Assembly (NCBI GenBank): GCA_947568835.1
Contig: OX387609.1
Location: 16,079,208 to 16,143,207, forward strand
DNA from: Protonemura montana
Taxonomy: Eukaryota > Arthropoda > Insecta > Plecoptera > Nemouridae
Length of the DNA stretch: 64,000 nucleotides
Reading direction: 5' to 3'
The position numbers were made by a program, and so were the translations under genes. The notes under the pieces are model-generated. The model searched no databases. It worked only from the letters and a program-made list of their open reading frames with translations, and had not been told where the DNA came from. Shown here one piece after another: positions 1 to 9,539 of the stretch (position 1 is its first letter; the number at the start of each line of letters is the position of its first letter).

Positions 1-150
1 CTAGGGAGATACAAGAAGGCTTGATGGCCCATGTCGCTATTGTAGCTAGGGAGGTACAAGAAGGCTTGATGGCCCATGTCGCTATTGTACCCAGGGAGAT
101 ACAAGAAGGCTTGATGGCCCATGTCGCTATTGTACCTAGGGTGGTACATT
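1..150. repeat. 45-bp minisatellite, cut by window start
   Basis: Just over three copies of a 45-bp unit containing GGCTTGATGGCCCATGTCG repeat in tandem from the first base. The array probably continues to the left. It lies in the intron before the first TRIP12 exon seen here. The unit length is a multiple of three, so a 65-residue frame runs through it, but it shows no protein character. Confidence 0.9.
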
Positions 151-385
151 TTGTGCAACTATTACCTAGTTATAAAACAAGCCGAAGTACCAGTCAGTAC
201 AAAGCTACATCAAGTTAATTCCATCAAGATGTAAGATAAGGTGTAAGGAACTAATTTAAGCTAGAAAATTGTCTTCCTATAAGGAATGTTTCCAGCCTAT
301 TCTTGAAGGCCGGGCAAGCATCGAAGCTGATTCGTCCAGGAGGCCAGTCGATCTCGGCACGTCACTGATCTCGTCCTGTTTTCAG

Positions 386-490
386 CTCGACGAAGACGCG
401 ACGATCGTGGAGCCCCGACCAGCGCCACTGTCTGCCCTGGTGCTGAAACTCGGAGGCTGTGTCTCGCAGCTTGAGCAGTTCCCCGTCAAG
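386..490 (+). CDS. TRIP12: TRIP12-like HECT E3 ubiquitin ligase, first exon in window
   Basis: This exon opens the visible part of a TRIP12/ctrip homologue, a nuclear HECT ubiquitin ligase known in other animals for the ubiquitin-fusion-degradation pathway and chromatin and DNA-damage roles. Thirty-five codons in phase 0 follow an acceptor ending TTTTCAG and end at donor GTAGGC. The stretch LSALVLKLGGCVSQLEQFPV aligns with the TRIP12 segment with CLSQMEQFPVKVHD, which continues into the next exon. Upstream exons, including the armadillo-like and WWE regions of the family, lie outside the window. With the ten following exons it gives 794 residues ending in FHLS, the family's C-terminus. The family assignment rests on remembered sequence, but similarity runs exon after exon. 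Confidence 0.9.
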
Positions 491-785
491 GTAGGCTTCG
501 TTAAGTCACTAACAGACTGTTAAAAAATGAACGAAACATCTGATCGGATGTTGTCAAGCAAATAAAAAGTGGACGACTTTTATTTGTTGTCTCCACGCTT
601 GCGGGTCACGTTAAATCGGCATGGACAGGCGCGCGAAACTTCTTGGAAAGGTTGGCTATATATATGGCGGTGAAAAAAAGAAGAAATACTGGATAAACCA
701 TTTGTTTTTTTGTTTTTTTTCATCCTCTGGGTTTCCGATTGACCCAAAAGGCTGGAAGAATTGAAGTCAAAGTGGGTATTACTTT

Positions 786-1849
786 GACCTAGAGCGGTCA
801 TTTGGTGCTACATAATACGACCGGTGGTATTATATAACCCCGACCTAGAGCGGTCATTTGGTGGTGCTACCATGGTGCTACGTAATACGACCGGTGGTAT
901 TATATAACCCCGACCTAGAGCGGTCATTTGGCGGTGCTACCACGGTGCTACATAATACGACCGGTGGTATTATATAACCCCGACCTAGAGCGGTCATTTG
1001 GCGGTGCTACCGTGGTGCTACATAATACGACCGGTGGTATTATATAACCCCGACCTAGAGCGGTCATTTGGCGGTGCTACCATGGTGCTACATAATACGA
1101 CCGGTGGTATTATATAACCCCGACCTAGAGCGGTCATTTGGCGGTGCTACCATGGTGCTACATAATACGACCGGTGGTATTATATAACCCCGACCTTGAG
1201 CGGTCATTTGGCGGTGCTACCATGGTGCTACATAATACGACCGGTGGTATTATATAACCCCGACCTAGAGCGGTCATTTGGCGGTGCTACCATGGTGCTA
1301 CATAATACGACCGGTGGTATTATATAACCCCGACCTAGAGCGGTCATTTGGTGGTGCTACCATGGTGCTACATAATACGACCGGTGGTATTATATAACCC
1401 CGACCTAGAGCGGTCATTTGGTGGTGCCACCATGGTGCTACATAATACGACCGGTGGTATTATATAACCCCGACCTAGAGCGGTCATTTGGCGGTGCTAC
1501 CATGGTGCTACATAATACGACCGGTGGTATTATATAACCCCGACCTAGAGCGGTCATTTGGCGGTGCTACCATGGTGCTACATAATACGACCGGTGGTAT
1601 TATATAACCCCGACCTAGAGCGGTCATTTGGTGGTGCCACCATGGTGCTACATAATACGACCGGTGGTATTATATAACCCCGACCTAGAGCGGTCATTTG
1701 GCGGTGCTACCATGGTGCTACATAATACGACCGGTGGTATTATATAACCCCGACCTAGAGCGGTCATTTGGCGGTGCTACCACGGTGCTACATAATACGA
1801 CCGGTGGTATTATATAACCCCGACCTAGAGCGGTCATTTGGCGGTGCTA
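786..1849. repeat. 70-bp minisatellite, about 15 copies
   Basis: A 70-bp unit with the landmarks GAGCGGTCATTTGG, GGTGCTACCATGGTGCTAC and CCGGTGGTATTATATAACC repeats with few differences. The motif CGGTCATTTG occurs 16 times; the first unit is shortened to 57 bp and all later spacings are exactly 70 bp. Units differ mainly at GCGG/GTGG and CATGG/CACGG. The array lies in a TRIP12 intron and has no long frame. Confidence 0.95.
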
Positions 1850-2206
1850 GAGTTTGTTGATTTCAGCACTACTAGCAACTGGTATAAGGGAGGTGCTACA
1901 ACGGTTGCATTGTCAAGCTGGCTTTCTGGGTTTTAGTTGATCATCACAGTGCAGTGAGGATAAAGCAACCGATTCCATGAAGCTTGCTTATTAATACTGA
2001 GCTAGGTCAGGGTTACCGCTTGGTGCCAAAGTGGTTTTAGTATATGTAGTTATATTTTCTTTGCCCGTTCGGATGTGTTTAAATGCCAGTATCAATAAAT
2101 CCATGAGCACGTCAACACCAATCGCAACACTATCAATCTCTTCGAACAGTTATGTGTACACAATTGAAGAAAACTTTCAAAACTAGGAGAAGGTTCATTT
2201 TTTATT
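1850..2206. other. Intron sequence, no feature recognised
   Basis: Unique-looking AT-rich sequence between the 70-bp array and a tRNA-like element. I see no exon, long frame or internal repeat. Confidence 0.6.
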
Positions 2207-2540
2207 ATTATCAACACTAGAACCGTCTCAAAAATTGATGCCCAAACGGGGACTCAAACCCCGATCTCCACCTATCGTGGGTGTTGCTCTGAACCATTGA
2301 GCTACTTGGACACTGGCTTTTTGAGATGGTTTTAGTGTATTTGATGAGAATGACAGATCTCCAAAGAGTAGAACCAAGAGGCTGTGAATACTCACAGTCA
2401 CTCTGATTCTAGTGACCCTATACCACGTCACAACCTGTCAAACTCGAGTAACTTCAATTTGACGTTGGATTCGTTGTTGTATTTAGATGAAATCTTATTT
2501 AAATTGCAAACGCTTGCAATGCGCGGGGTATTTTCTTATC
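2207..2540 (-). mobile_element. TIR element with tRNA-like core
   Basis: On the minus strand, 2240-2311 folds as a tRNA-like cloverleaf: it has an A-box-like AGCTCAATGGTTCAGAGC and a B-box-like GGGGTTTGAGTCCCC, with pairing acceptor ends. The core is bracketed by inverted copies of a sequence like CACTAAAACCGTCTCAAAAA. Beyond that, the segment to 2540 matches the flank of the copy at 57719-58127, including a near-palindrome around TTGCAAACGCTTGCAA. It looks like a non-autonomous element carrying a pol III-type head. Whether it moved as a SINE or a MITE is not settled. Confidence 0.7.
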
Positions 2541-2584
2541 ATGAATGTTATTGGATGCGTTGTAAATATCCCCATATCTCTTTT

Positions 2585-3250
2585 GTTATTTATTTATTTT
2601 CAATCTGTATCATACATACCTACCTATTAGCAGTTATACATTATTATTTAATTTAATTTATTTGTTTTTCTTTTTCTTTCAATATATGGTCCAAATTATA
2701 TGACAATAAACATATATGATCAACTCCTTCAAACATTCTTGATAATGATAATCAAGATCAAACATAGTAATCTGTCATTCAATATCGTTCAATATCGTTC
2801 ATATTTCATTGGTATCACCAGTTTCTAGTTCTAGTTCCCTCAGTCTGGCTGTATCTGTCCATGGGCTTACCACCCTCTCTGTTAGGTCGTTCCACTGTTT
2901 GACTGCTGTCGAAATAAATGCAAACTTTCAGATGTGAGTCTTGTATCCATTTTCCTGTAGCTTAAAACAGTGGTCCTTCCTTCCAGCGCGTTTAGCCTTG
3001 ATCAGCTGCTGCCCAATCTCCTGCCAGCCAGCATACCCTACCATTGACTTATGTAGGTTTCTTATCCTGGTTAGTGCCCTCCTTCTTTCTAGTGTTGCCC
3101 ACCCCAAAGCCTTAATCATTTCGGCTGGGCTCTGTCTGGGCCCATATTTATTAAGAAACCCTCCTTGCAGCCTTCTACGAGAGCCTTGCAATTACATCTT
3201 TGAGGATTTGGGTGTGAGGGTCCCATGTCGATGAGGCATACTCTAGTCTT
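2585..3250 (-). mobile_element. Decayed 3' fragment of a Jockey/CR1-like LINE
   Basis: Minus-strand translation gives the end of a non-LTR reverse transcriptase ORF. It includes LEYASSTWDPH, ALGWATLERRRALTRIRNLH and, after a frame change near 2930, AVKQWNDLTERVV; a WNDLP-like tail is common at the end of Jockey/CR1-like ORF2. The reading frame is broken at least twice, so this is not a working gene. A short run of TTTA units at 2585-2605 may be the 3' tail of the element. It is 5'-truncated. Confidence 0.7.
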
Positions 3251-3502
3251 AAATCTAGTATTAAAACATCGTCAAAAGGTTGATATATTCTTTTAGAAGT
3301 CTTCATAAAATTCATCTAAGAAATAAAATTCATTTTTTACAAGACATTCTTTAATTGTTAGTTTAAAGTTTCTCGTATTTTCTTCTTTCTTCATGCTATC
3401 GAGAAGGGCTTTTAAGAGATTTATACCTTAATATACCTAATTAAAGAAAAATCAAATAAATAATGAAGCATCCCACCTTACGTACCTGTGTCTCTGGTGC
3501 AG

Positions 3503-3796
3503 GTCCACGACCTGCCCGCGGGCGCCGGGGGCGGTCGCGGTGGCGGGGCCGGCGGCGGAGGCGGCACGTCGGCGCTCAAGTTCTTCAACACTCACCAGCT
3601 CAAGTGCAACCTGTCGCGTCACCCCGCTTGCGCGAGTCTGCGACAGTGGAAGGGCGGCACCGTCAAGATCGACCCGCTGGCGCTGGTGCAGGCCATCGAA
3701 CGGTACCTGGTCGTCCGGGGCTACGCCCGGCTCAAGGACAAGGAGGCGGCGGACTCGGACGAAGACAACTCAGAGGAGGACATCGACGATACGCTG
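3503..3796 (+). CDS. TRIP12: TRIP12 exon 2 (window numbering)
   Basis: Ninety-eight codons between an acceptor ending GGTGCAG and donor GTCAGT, both phase 0. After VHDLPAG comes a glycine-rich run, then the strongly conserved blocks [17 protein letters not shown] and [20 protein letters not shown], followed by an acidic stretch ([13 protein letters not shown]) as in vertebrate TRIP12. The glycine-rich run looks longer than in the vertebrate protein as I remember it. Residues 36-133 of the partial protein. Confidence 0.95.
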
Positions 3797-3923
3797 GTCA
3801 GTTTATGACGGGATTCGCAGAAATTTGCGAGAATAATTTTGTGAAATTGCGATCGGGTTGCACACTCTAATGTATGTTGAAATGTTTGGTAGAAAGCAAA
3901 TTTTTTTAAAATTATTACTAAGA

Positions 3924-4520
3924 ACACTATAACCGTCTCAAAAATTGTTGCTTAAATGGTGACACGAACCCCGATCTCCACCTGTCGCGGGTGTTGCTCT
4001 AACCAATTGAGCTACTTGGACCCCGATCTCCACCTGTCGCGGGTGTTGCTCTAACCAATTGAGCTACTTGGACCCCGATCTCCACCTGTCGCGGGTGTTG
4101 CTCTAACCAATTGAGCTACTTGGACCCTTATCTCCACCTGTCGCGGGTGTTGCTCTAACCAATTGAGCTACTTGAACCCCGATCTCCACCTGTCCCGGGT
4201 GTTGCTCTAACCAATTGAGCTACTTGGACCCCGATCTCCACCTGTCGCGGGTGTTGCTCTAACCAATTGAGCTACTTGGACCCCGATCTCCACCTGTCGC
4301 GGGTGTTGCTCTAACCAATTGAGCTACTTGAACCCCGATCTCCACCTGTCGCAGGTGTTGCTCTAACCAATTGAGCTACTTGGACCCCGATCTCCACCTG
4401 TCGCGGGTGTTGCTCTAACCAATTGAGCTACTTGGACCCCAATCTCCACCTGTCGCGGGTGTTCTTACCAATTAAGCTACTTGGACACTGGCTTTTTGAG
4501 ACTGTTTTAGTGTATTTGAT
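3924..4520 (-). mobile_element. TIR/tRNA-like element with internal 52-bp tandem expansion
   Basis: The ends (CACTATAACCGTCTCAAAAA on the left, GAGACTGTTTTAGTG on the right) match the other tRNA-like elements of the window. Between them, a 52-bp piece of the tRNA-like core is repeated about ten times (3969-4487; CCACCTGTC recurs at 3978, 4030, 4082 and so on to 4446). On the minus strand each unit keeps the A-box-like TAGCTCAATTGGTTAGAGC. The B-box-like part is complete only at the 3' end of the transcript sense, near 3965-3975. Confidence 0.85.
3969..4487. repeat. 52-bp tandem array of a tRNA-like segment, about 10 copies
   Basis: Ten copies of a 52-bp unit run with almost exact spacing. 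Each includes CCAATTGAGCTACTTGG, the complement of the tRNA-like 5' half. The array is nested within the element at 3924-4520 and clearly arose from one such core. Confidence 0.95.
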
Positions 4521-4788
4521 GAAAAGCTCATTTCTTATTAGTGTGGCGGTTATGTAACTGGTCAACTGGTCATATTATTCAGGCGGCCGGAATCGTAGAT
4601 GCCGTTTGAGTTGCGAGTGATTGGACTGACGTTAAGTCAGTCGACCTTGAAACATGCTGACCTTGATAACACGAGCCTCTGCTTCTGACTGTCCCCAGCA
4701 CGGTTTTGCTCCTGGCTTCCGTCCCATGCTCAACATCCCCACTTCAAACCAACTAGTAAGTCCCAACCAAGTCCTAACAGTCCTAACA
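4521..4788. other. Intron sequence between element and 12-bp array
   Basis: Mostly unique sequence. I see no exon; the frames that run through it are only extensions of the frame open across the neighbouring 12-bp repeat. Confidence 0.5.
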
Positions 4789-5320
4789 GAGTCTCCACCC
4801 AGTCTCCGCCCAGTCTCCACCCAGTCTCCGCCCAGTCTCCGCCCAGTCCCCACCCAGTCTCCACCCAGTCCCCACCCAGTCTCCACCCAGTCTCCACCCA
4901 GTCTCCACCCAGTCCCCACCCAGTCTCCACCCAGTCTCCACCCAGTCTCCACCCAGTCTCCACCCAGTCTCCACCCAGTCCCCACCCAGTCTCCACCCAG
5001 TCTCCACCCAGTCTCCACCCAGTCTTCACCCAGTCTCCACCCAGTCCCCACCCAGTCTCCACCCAGTCTCCACCCAGTCCCCACCCAGTCTCCGCCCAGT
5101 CTCCACCCAGTCTCCACCCAGTCTCCACCCAGTCTCCACCCAGTCTCCACCCAGTCTCCACCCAGTCTCCACCCAGTCTCCACCCAGTCTCCACCCAGTC
5201 CCCACCCAGTCCCCACCCAGTTCCCACCCAGTCTCCACCCAGTCTCCACCCAGTCTCCACCCAGTCTCCACCCAGTCTCCACCCAGTCCCCACCCAGTCT
5301 CCACCCAGTCTCCACCGAGC
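4789..5320. repeat. 12-bp minisatellite, about 44 copies
   Basis: The unit CCCAGTCTCCAC repeats with rare variants (CCCAGTCCCCAC, CCCAGTCTCCGC). Because 12 is a multiple of three and no stop occurs, several frames stay open on both strands (for example PSPHPVSTQS-like and GGDWVETGWRL-like repeats). I do not take these as proteins. It lies in a TRIP12 intron and touches the 3' end of the 5S-like SINE at 5328-5722. Confidence 0.95.
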
Positions 5321-5327
5321 CGTTCCC

Positions 5328-5722
5328 ACATCGTTGATTTTTAGCGTTTAACGACGCACTGTTTTTACAACTTGCCCTGCGGTACTGGTCTAATGGCATT
5401 GGCGTAAGGGAGGAGGGGAAACCCGGTGCCGGCACGTAGCCTACTCCTGTCGAAGAGCACCAAGGGGACCACCGGCTTAACGTCCCTTCCAAAGGACGGT
5501 ACAACTCGAACAACAGGATTCCTCCACAAATCCTTGCTGTCAAGAGGTTGATAAGCAAGGCGAGTGAAGTTGCTGTACTAACTTTCATCCCTCCAACCTC
5601 TCTCCCTTGCAGAACTGGTCATGTGTATGATGGTCACCCATCCAATACCTGACTCAGCACAGTGTTGCTTAACTTTGGTGATCTCACGAGGACCGGTGTT
5701 TCACGCCAAACCGTTCAGTTTT
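5328..5722 (-). mobile_element. 5S-rRNA-derived SINE, apparently full length
   Basis: Read on the minus strand, the head carries 5S rRNA landmarks in order: GATCACCAAAGTTAAGCAAC (A-box region) and GGATGGGTGACC (C-box region). A tail then follows with TTGTGGAGGAATCCTG and the hairpin-forming ACGTTAAGCCGGTGGTCCCC, and the element closes near GCGTCGTTAAACGC. The order is the same in the copy at 13068-13775. This fits the 5S-derived SINE3 class. The tail was presumably borrowed from a partner LINE, which I cannot identify. Confidence 0.8.
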
Positions 5723-5812
5723 CCACATCATCCATTATGTGGACATCAACATGAACAGTCGGTCGTTCATTGCCAGTTGTTAGTCCATAGACTATCCTTG
5801 GCTGCGTTAGCT

Positions 5813-6176
5813 TCAAGTGAGGGAAACAGCTTGTAACCTAGAAGTGAGGGAAACAGCTCGCTAACCTAGAAGTGGGGGAAACAGCTCGCTGACCTAGAAG
5901 TGGGGGAAACAGCTCGCTGACCTAGAAGTGGGGGAAACAGCTCGCTAACCTAGAAGTGGGGGAAACAGCTCGCTAACCTAGAAGTGGGGGAAACAGCTCG
6001 CTGACCTAGAAGTGGGGGAAACAGCTCGCTAACCTAGAAGTGGGGGAAACAGCTCGCTGACCTAGAAGTGGGGGAAACAGCTCGCTGACCTAGAAGTGGG
6101 GGAAACAGCTCGCTAACCTAGAAGTGGGGGAAACAGCTCGCTGACCTAGAAGTGGGGGAAACAGCTCGCTAACCTT
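5813..6176. repeat. 28-bp minisatellite, about 13 copies
   Basis: The unit combines ACCTAGAAGTGGGGGAAAC and AGCTCGCTR (R is A or G). The last copy ends only about 20 bp before the acceptor of the next TRIP12 exon. Each unit contains CTAAC or CTGAC, which match the animal branch-point consensus. Confidence 0.95.
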
Positions 6177-6196
6177 GCGTTTGTCTGTCTTGTCAG

Positions 6197-6289
6197 GCGG
6201 CGGTGGTGATATCGCAAGGCGCAGCTCGACACCGACTTCAGTTTCTCATCAACGGCCAAGTTTTGCCGTATAACATGACAGTCTACCAG
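6197..6289 (+). CDS. TRIP12: TRIP12 exon 3
   Basis: Thirty-one codons in phase 0, with acceptor TTGTCAG and donor GTGAGC. The peptide includes [20 protein letters not shown], nearly the TRIP12 sequence that follows the acidic stretch ([20 protein letters not shown]). Residues 134-164 of the partial protein. Confidence 0.93.
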
Positions 6290-6333
6290 GTGAGCGAAGA
6301 GAAGCATGATGTTGACATGTATTTAACAGTATT

Positions 6334-6766
6334 ACCGTTGAGTATAGGTTCTAGTTAGAGAACAGAACGTCAATGTTACAGTCTCTGCGTGAAAGATGGC
6401 CGCCAAATGACCACCTTACCGACAAAAATGCAGAGTACCGGAACATCACGCTAAGTGGAGCCACTGTCGTATGAAATTTAATTTCGATATTTCTCGGAGG
6501 TTAACTCGCTTTTGTGACTTTTCATGCTCAAAAAATCTCCCTCGGTAAATCGTTTACCTCAACGATTGATAAACTTGTAACGATATTAAAAAGCGAGTAA
6601 TCTACGAGAAATATTGAAATTAAAATTCATACGACAGTGGCTCCACTTAACGTGACGTTCCGGTACTCTGCATTTTTGTCGGTAAGGTAGTCATTTGGCG
6701 GCCATCTTTCACGCAGAGACTGTAACATTGACGTTGTTTCTCTACCTATAACCTGCACTCAACGGT
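6334..6766. mobile_element. MITE with about 180-bp terminal inverted repeats
   Basis: Left arm 6334 to about 6512 and right arm about 6588-6766 are inverted copies around a loop of about 75 bp. Both outer tips read ACCGTTGAGT inwards, and ATT flanks each side (6331-6333, 6767-6769), a possible 3-bp target duplication as seen in the PIF/Harbinger group. It has no coding capacity. The first 47 bp of each arm closely match the unit of the giant array at 16045-44624. Confidence 0.85.
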
Positions 6767-6769
6767 ATT

Positions 6770-7131
6770 GCTCTGTGTTAAGGTTTGCAGCCTTAAATAG
6801 GGGGCTTAAATCTCTATGGTTCTCCTTTGAGAAAATCTGCTTCATCTCGTGAAGATGCCAATCCGGGGGTGAAACGTAACAATTTAAGCTTCTTTTAGTA
6901 CCGCAACGGACCTACACCCAAGTTACACTTGGCTATCTTGACAGATAGAAGTTTGAAAATAAATCTTACTATATTTTAAAATATATTCAAAAGTTTTTAT
7001 CCATACATTAGCAACTGATTCTTTTAAGCTGAAAATAAATTATTCAAAAAGTATAACGTGTGGTGGCTGCAATCCAGCCGACCTCCCAAAGACGCTCTTC
7101 GACGTAACTCCATGGTTCGTTTTGATCGCAG
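6770..7131. other. Intron sequence, no feature recognised
   Basis: AT-rich sequence between the MITE and the next exon; I see no repeat or open frame worth naming. Confidence 0.5.
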
Positions 7132-7381
7132 GCGGTGCGGCAGTTTGGCCGCGGCGCCGATGCCTCTGAGACGGACACGGACAACGAGGCGCCGCTCGGC
7201 AACTCTGGCGTCTGGGTGCACACGCACACGATCCAGTACCGGCCCGTGGAGGAGGAGCCAGCACCAGGTAGCGCAGCTGGCGCAGGCGCCAAACCCGGCG
7301 CTGCAGGCGGGCGCAAGGGCAAGGCAGCCGGCGCGACTACCAAGGCACCGCGCCAACGGAAACCAGACGCTTTGTGGACCG
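7132..7381 (+). CDS. TRIP12: TRIP12 exon 4
   Basis: Starts in phase 0 after acceptor GATCGCAG and ends with one base of a codon at donor GTTAGT. Conserved parts are AVRQFG at the start, an acidic patch DASETDTDNEAPLG, and the block VWVHTHTIQYRPV (TRIP12 has IWTKTHTIWYKPV). A low-complexity Ala/Gly/Lys-rich linker follows, then DALWT, matching the TRIP12 DELWHDGVCP region. Reading on past the donor would hit a stop at once (TAG at 7384-7386). Confidence 0.93.
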
Positions 7382-7387
7382 GTTAGT

Positions 7388-8366
7388 TGCCCTATACCTT
7401 GACACACATGTCTCTGGCTCCCATTGAAGATGCCAACCCAGCTGTACACATCCATGCTAGCACCATGCCCTATACCTTGACACACATGTCCCTGGCTCCC
7501 ATTGAAGATGCCAACCCAGCTGTACACATCCATGCTAGCACCATGCCCTATACCTTGACACACATGTCCCTGGCTCCCATTGAAGATGCCAACCCAGCTG
7601 TACACATCCATGCTTGCACCATGCCCTATACCTTGGTACACATGTCCCTGGCTCCCATTGAAGATGCCAACCCAGCTGTACACATCCATGCTTGCACCAT
7701 GCCCTATACCTTGACACACATGTCCCTGGCTCCTATTAAAGATGCCAACCCAGCTGTACACATCCATGCTTGCACCATGCCCTATACCTTGGCACACATG
7801 TCCCTGGCTCCCATTGAAGATGCCAACCCAGCTGTACACATACATGCTTGCACCATGCCCTATACCTTGGCACACATGTCCCTGGCTCCCATTGAAGATG
7901 CCAACCCAGCTGTACACATCCATGCTTGCACCATGCCCTATACCTTGACACACATGTCCCTGGCTCCCATTGAAGATGTCAACCCAGCTGTACACATCCA
8001 TGCTAGCACCATGCCCTATACCTTGACACACATGTCCCCGGCTCCCATTGAAGATGCCAACCCAGCTGTACACATCCATGCTTGCACCATGCCCTATACC
8101 TTGACACACATGTCTCTGGCTCCCATTGAAGATGTCAACCCAGTTGTACACATCCATGCTAGCACCATGCCCTATACCTTGGCACACATGTCTCTGGCTC
8201 CCATTGAAGATGCCAACCCAGCTCTACTCATCCATGCTTGCACCATGCCCTATACCTTGACACACATGTGCCTGGCTCCCATTGAAGATGCCAACCCAGC
8301 TCTACTCATTCATGCTTGCACCATGCCCTATACCTTGACACCCATGTCCCTGGCTCCCATTGAAGA
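7388..8366. repeat. 78-bp minisatellite, about 12.5 copies
   Basis: Units of 78 bp (landmarks CCCTATACCTTGACACACATG and CATTGAAGATGCCAACCCAG) fill the intron and end 24 bp before the next exon. Since 78 is 26 codons and no stops occur, a 26-residue repeat is open on the + strand and another on the minus strand. The + frame enters the following exon in the wrong phase, so it is not part of TRIP12. Confidence 0.95.
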
Positions 8367-8390
8367 TGGTACTGACTCCTCCCCTTGCAG

Positions 8391-8682
8391 AGGGCGTGGC
8401 CCCCGAATGCGCGTGCCCATTGGATGCGCTGTCCCCGAGGCTGCCCGAGACTGTGACGGTGACAGACGCAAGCTTGGACGCGCTAGCGCTGTTGCGGTGC
8501 CTTCACGCTCTGGTGCGCCACTGGGGCCGGCTCTATGCACGCCCAGGTGCACCGCCGCTGGTGCCGCCGGGCGAGTTTGTCAGCACCAAGCTGGCTGCAA
8601 AGGCCGGACGTCAGCTTCAGGATCCCCTTGTCATCATGACCGGGAATCTGCCCGGCTGGTTGCAGCAGGTCGCTCACGCCTG
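8391..8682 (+). CDS. TRIP12: TRIP12 exon 5
   Basis: Acceptor CCCTTGCAG and donor GTACGT; it enters with two bases and leaves with two bases of a codon. Conserved segments include [39 protein letters not shown] and GNLPGWLQQ, matching TRIP12 [20 protein letters not shown]. It precedes the HECT domain. Confidence 0.95.
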
Positions 8683-9264
8683 GTACGTTTTGGGGTCTAA
8701 AGCCCCTCGCCGACAAATTTACGTAGTCAAGGGCTATTTTAACTTTTCATTAACCTTTAATAAAATCCCTAAATCGTGGTTTCTTTAGTAACTGCGTGGC
8801 TGGAACAGTTCGAGACATTGAAAGTGTCCTTTACATTTAAAGCCAATTTGCACTGATTTTGGCAATGCTTTTAAGGGTAATTTTTGTTTAAAATTGAACG
8901 AGGAATCGCACGGTATAAATTAGAATGCAACACGACACTTTCTTCATGGTTAAAAATGCAAAATATTGCGAAGAAACACAAGTCGCGAGCAATTTTTGTA
9001 CTTTTTTTGTACATTTTTTGGGCATATAGTGGCCCCAAAGTGGGTTTAAAATATCATCAACTTGAGCGCGTTGTCTCTGCAGTCATAAAAGTACCAAACA
9101 CTAACCGATTTAATGCTTTATAAGCGAGAAATTTGTCAAAATACGACGATTTTTCTCCATCCCCAGCCTTGACAAGATCACGCAGTTGATTTCAATTGAT
9201 CGATGATCTTTGTGACATTAATGCAAATAGTTTGTATTCTAAATCCCTCGTATCGTGCCCGCAG
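8683..9264. other. Intron, no feature recognised
   Basis: AT-rich intron with no obvious repeat; a 79-codon frame at 8884-9123 has no features of a gene and is taken as chance. Confidence 0.6.
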
Positions 9265-9517
9265 TCCGTTCCTGTTCCCGTTCGAGACGCGCCAGCTGTT
9301 GTTCTACGCGACCGTATTTGATCGAGACCGAGCGCTGCAGCGTCTGTTGGACTCGGCCCCCGAGCTGTCGACGGCAGACTCCGCGGAGCGCGTGACCCCG
9401 CGGCTGGAGCGGCGCAAGCGAGTCATCTCGCGGCAGGACGTGCTCAAGCAGGCGGAGCATCTGATGCATGAGCTGGCTTCGTCCAGGGCTCTGCTGGAAG
9501 TACAGTACCACGACGAG
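9265..9517 (+). CDS. TRIP12: TRIP12 exon 6
   Basis: After acceptor GCCCGCAG the split codon makes Cys, giving [20 protein letters not shown], then [16 protein letters not shown] and [20 protein letters not shown]; it ends in phase 0 at donor GTAAGA. These match TRIP12 [20 protein letters not shown] and [20 protein letters not shown]. This is the lead-in to the HECT N-lobe. Confidence 0.95.
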
Positions 9518-9539
9518 GTAAGACCATCGTAATAACTAA

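Noticed and set aside
3463-3870. 135-codon Arg-rich frame over TRIP12 exon 2
   Set aside because: It is an alternative frame of a GC-rich exon; the frame with TRIP12 similarity and proper splice sites is the real one.
4632-5588. Long Gly/Trp/Asp-rich frames (318 codons and others) across the 12-bp array
   Set aside because: They follow only from a stop-free repeat whose period is a multiple of three, are open on both strands, and run into a SINE.
7387-8700. 437-codon frame joining the 78-bp repeat to exon 5
   Set aside because: It enters the exon in the wrong phase and does not give the TRIP12 sequence, which is present in another frame after a good acceptor.
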